Assembly: GCF_007680605.1 (NCBI RefSeq)
Contig: NZ_VEIO01000001.1
Span: forward strand, 1,488,001-1,552,000
Direction: 5' to 3'
Origin: Paenibacillus xylanexedens
GTDB lineage: Bacteria; Bacillota; Bacilli; Paenibacillales; Paenibacillaceae
Length of the DNA: 64,000 bases
Below are positions 61,746-64,000 of this stretch, in pieces; the first letter of the stretch is position 1; each line of letters begins with the position of its first letter. The notes under the pieces are model-generated. The model worked only from the letters and a program-made list of their open reading frames with translations, ran no database searches and was not told the DNA's origin. A program made the translations under genes and the position numbers.

Positions 61746-64000
61746 ATGACAAACATCTCATATTACCGTTCCGAGAAAGGTAAGCGTTATCTCGACGAAG
61801 TTCAGGATGAGGCTTATGCCCGCTCTTCGCTTCACGGAGATGCCTGGGTGGATATGGATAGTCGTATTCCGATTCACCCGGTAATGCTTGAAATGCAGCA
61901 TATGATGGAGGACCAGGAGTCCGGTTCAGCGTACTCAACTGTTTCCACATCGGATTCTCTGCTATTGTCTGGCATATGGCGCCTGAAGGGAGGAGAAGCA
62001 GCTGATCCCGGTGATCCTGCTCCTGCGACAGGTTGGTTTGGACGGAAGGCACGCGCCAGCGAAGGAATGCGTGAACGTTGGTACGACCCTGAGCATTCGC
62101 GCGAGGACTGGCTTGAGATCAGTATTCCTGCAACAGTACAGCAAGCTTTAATGGATTTGGGCTTCATGGAAGACCCGCATTGGAATACCAATACGATTGA
62201 CGAACTTGAACAGTATGGTTCACCACAAGACATACCTGTCTGGTTCCGCCGAACACGCGTGGAGTGTACGGAGTGGTGGTTTGCTACCACATTCGAAGTG
62301 CCGAAGGAGTGGGATGGAAGCCGGCTTTCCCTGGAATTTGACGGCATTGATTACTCCGGCACCGTATTTCTCAATGGCGTATCGCTTGGTCATCATCAAG
62401 GAATGTTTGGCGGCCCGGTTCATGACGTTACTAATCTGGTTCGATGGAATGAAGCCAATGAACTCGTTGTTCGAATCGATCCGGCACCTCAAAGCTGGAA
62501 TGGTCTGATGAAACCAAGTCCAGGCTTTGGCTGGCACTATGGACATCTCATATCGCTTGGCATCTGGAAAGATGTGCGCATAAGGAGTCAACCAGACATA
62601 GCTTTACTTGATCCGTATGTTGTAACAAGGTCTTTCACTTCGAATGAGGCAACTCTCCATATCGAATTTACAGCAGATAGTTCTCTTGTTGAGCAGGTTT
62701 CTATAACCATCGAAGGTCAGATCCGGCTGAAAACCGATAAGGTGCGCAGGGAGACATCAAGTAAAAACAATCCAGCCCTTGGGATGAAAGAACAATATGA
62801 AAGTTATGAACAGAGCCGATTTACAGCTGTTATTACAGTGCCCTATGGCAAAAGCAAATTCTCCACCGAAGTCAAACTGAACAATCCGAAGATCTGGTGG
62901 CCGTCAGGGTATGGGGAACAGCCTCTCTACGAGCTTGTGCTGCAAGTAGTCTCTTGTGAAGGTACTGATCGAGATGCGGATGATATGTCAAATCGTTCAA
63001 TGGGCATATTGAACTCAGCATGGACAGCGGAATCAAAATCAATTAACACAGGTGCAGCCTTCACTTCTTTTGCTATCCGTACGATTGAGATGCGACCCAT
63101 GATAGATACCGCACCTGAAACAGACTATCGCTGGAAATTTGTCATTAATGGCGAACCGATCTTCATAAAAGGTGCGAATTGGTGCTGGCCGGACGTCATG
63201 CTCACAACCAAGGAAGGGCAATACGAACGTTTACTGGAGCTGGCACGCAGAGGCCATGTTCAGATGCTCCGGGCTTGGGGCGGCGGCATTGTGGAAACTG
63301 ATGAGTTCTATACCTTATGTGACGAAAAGGGCATTATGGTCTATCAAGAGTTTCCCCTCTGTTGGGGGCCTCCCGATGCACCTCTGACTGACCTGGGTGT
63401 CATTGACCGTCAAACTGTTCTTTCCGTCAAACGGCTGCGGAATCATCCTTCTTTGGTGATGTGGGGCGGTGGCAACGAAAATGGGCCGCATGGCGGGGCA
63501 GACGAAGGTCTTTTTCTAGTCGGGAAGCGGTGCCGCGAGTATGATCCATCACGTCCTTTTCATCGAACCGATCCTTGGGGTGGCAGTGCTCATAACTGGA
63601 ATGTGTATCATGGCGGCGAACCGCTCGATGAAGCCACGTTAGCGATGCCTTCCGTTTTTTACGGCGAATTCGGCATTCCAAGCCAGACGAATGTTTCCAG
63701 CTGTTTGCGGTATATGCCGGAAGATGCGTTGTCTTCTTTTCCACCGACTGAGGAAAGCAGAGGATGGAAGGCTCATTTTCATCAGTTTGGTCTGAAAGAT
63801 ATCATTAAAGTGATGCGGTACGCGGCGTATGGACCAATCCGCAACTGGTTTGACTATATCACCTATTCGCAGACTGCACAGGGTGATGCCATCCGCCTCA
63901 CCGCAGATATTCAACGAGCAGGTACGGGGAACAACAAAAGTGGATATTGGTATTACAAATTTACAGATAGCTTCCCTGGACATTCCTGGGCAGTCGTCGA
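61746..64000 (+). CDS. GH2-family glycosidase, 3' end outside the window
   Basis: The first 751 codons of a GH2 enzyme, open to the right edge. The start is ATG at 61746, 63 bases after the GH78 gene, with only a moderate upstream GGAG. The order is a long N-terminal extension with a sugar-binding jelly-roll (about 100-280, ending GWHYGHLISLGIWKDV), an Ig-like region (about 285-440), and a TIM barrel with the acid/base Glu578 in GGGNENGP and a likely nucleophile Glu641 in FYGEFGIPS. The layout is closer to beta-mannosidase than to LacZ, but the substrate is not certain. It lacks a signal peptide and is probably co-transcribed with GH78 for intracellular sugar release. Confidence 0.85.
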   Translation, partial: MTNISYYRSEKGKRYLDEVQDEAYARSSLHGDAWVDMDSRIPIHPVMLEMQHMMEDQESGSAYSTVSTSDSLLLSGIWRLKGGEAADPGDPAPATGWFGRKARASEGMRERWYDPEHSREDWLEISIPATVQQALMDLGFMEDPHWNTNTIDELEQYGSPQDIPVWFRRTRVECTEWWFATTFEVPKEWDGSRLSLEFDGIDYSGTVFLNGVSLGHHQGMFGGPVHDVTNLVRWNEANELVVRIDPAPQSWNGLMKPSPGFGWHYGHLISLGIWKDVRIRSQPDIALLDPYVVTRSFTSNEATLHIEFTADSSLVEQVSITIEGQIRLKTDKVRRETSSKNNPALGMKEQYESYEQSRFTAVITVPYGKSKFSTEVKLNNPKIWWPSGYGEQPLYELVLQVVSCEGTDRDADDMSNRSMGILNSAWTAESKSINTGAAFTSFAIRTIEMRPMIDTAPETDYRWKFVINGEPIFIKGANWCWPDVMLTTKEGQYERLLELARRGHVQMLRAWGGGIVETDEFYTLCDEKGIMVYQEFPLCWGPPDAPLTDLGVIDRQTVLSVKRLRNHPSLVMWGGGNENGPHGGADEGLFLVGKRCREYDPSRPFHRTDPWGGSAHNWNVYHGGEPLDEATLAMPSVFYGEFGIPSQTNVSSCLRYMPEDALSSFPPTEESRGWKAHFHQFGLKDIIKVMRYAAYGPIRNWFDYITYSQTAQGDAIRLTADIQRAGTGNNKSGYWYYKFTDSFPGHSWAVV

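Overview
The window looks like a chromosomal segment of a Paenibacillus-type firmicute. Three things point there: moderate-GC Gram-positive coding with strong GGAGG-type ribosome binding sites and many TTG/GTG starts; several YesM/YesN-type two-component pairs and AraC regulators; and a dense series of lipoprotein/permease sugar importers mixed with secreted glycoside hydrolases, including an S-layer-anchored one. There are no rRNA, tRNA, CRISPR or phage genes. It is essentially one long carbohydrate-scavenging island.

Layout. (1) 1-3458: histidine kinase and AraC-type response regulator whose target probably lies upstream of the window. (2) 3459-5238: an AT-rich patch with a tiny membrane protein and an unrecognised secreted protein. 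(3) 5239-6003: an AraC regulator with a degenerate receiver domain, divergent from (4) a long, tightly packed operon-like run at 6278-21247: solute-binding lipoprotein, MITE-like repeat, membrane-tethered protein fusing two carbohydrate-binding-like modules to a solute-binding domain, permease pair, NHL/TPR membrane protein, Yip1-like membrane protein, DUF5696 lipoprotein, second permease pair, 53-residue ORF and a GH5-CBM13 enzyme. This is the best candidate for an undescribed system. (5) 21568-27656: one-component membrane AraC regulator with permease, permease and binding protein. (6) 27778-33900: xylan/beta-glucan enzymes (GH8 Rex-type exo-oligoxylanase, SGNH esterase, CE1-type esterase, GH11 xylanase, SUMF1-domain lipoprotein, GH16 lichenase). 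(7) 34829-46510: binding protein, response regulator and kinase on the minus strand, permease pair, and a 1,493-residue SLH-GH16-CBM protein. (8) 46690-49335: GH39/GH5-like clan-A glycosidase on the minus strand. (9) 49626-64000: GH140-like protein, response regulator, kinase, permease pair, binding protein, GH78 and a GH2 gene cut by the window end.

The apparent logic is extracellular depolymerisation (GH11, GH16, GH5, SLH-GH16), uptake of oligosaccharides by binding-protein-dependent importers, and trimming by enzymes without signal peptides (GH8, SGNH, CE1, GH78, GH2). No ABC ATPase is encoded, so all five permease pairs must borrow a shared MsmX-type ATPase. CcpA-type cre-like sites precede many units, so glucose repression is likely. 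Specific induction would come from the adjacent kinase/regulator pairs and AraC proteins. All family calls are from reading the translated sequence; no database search was possible.
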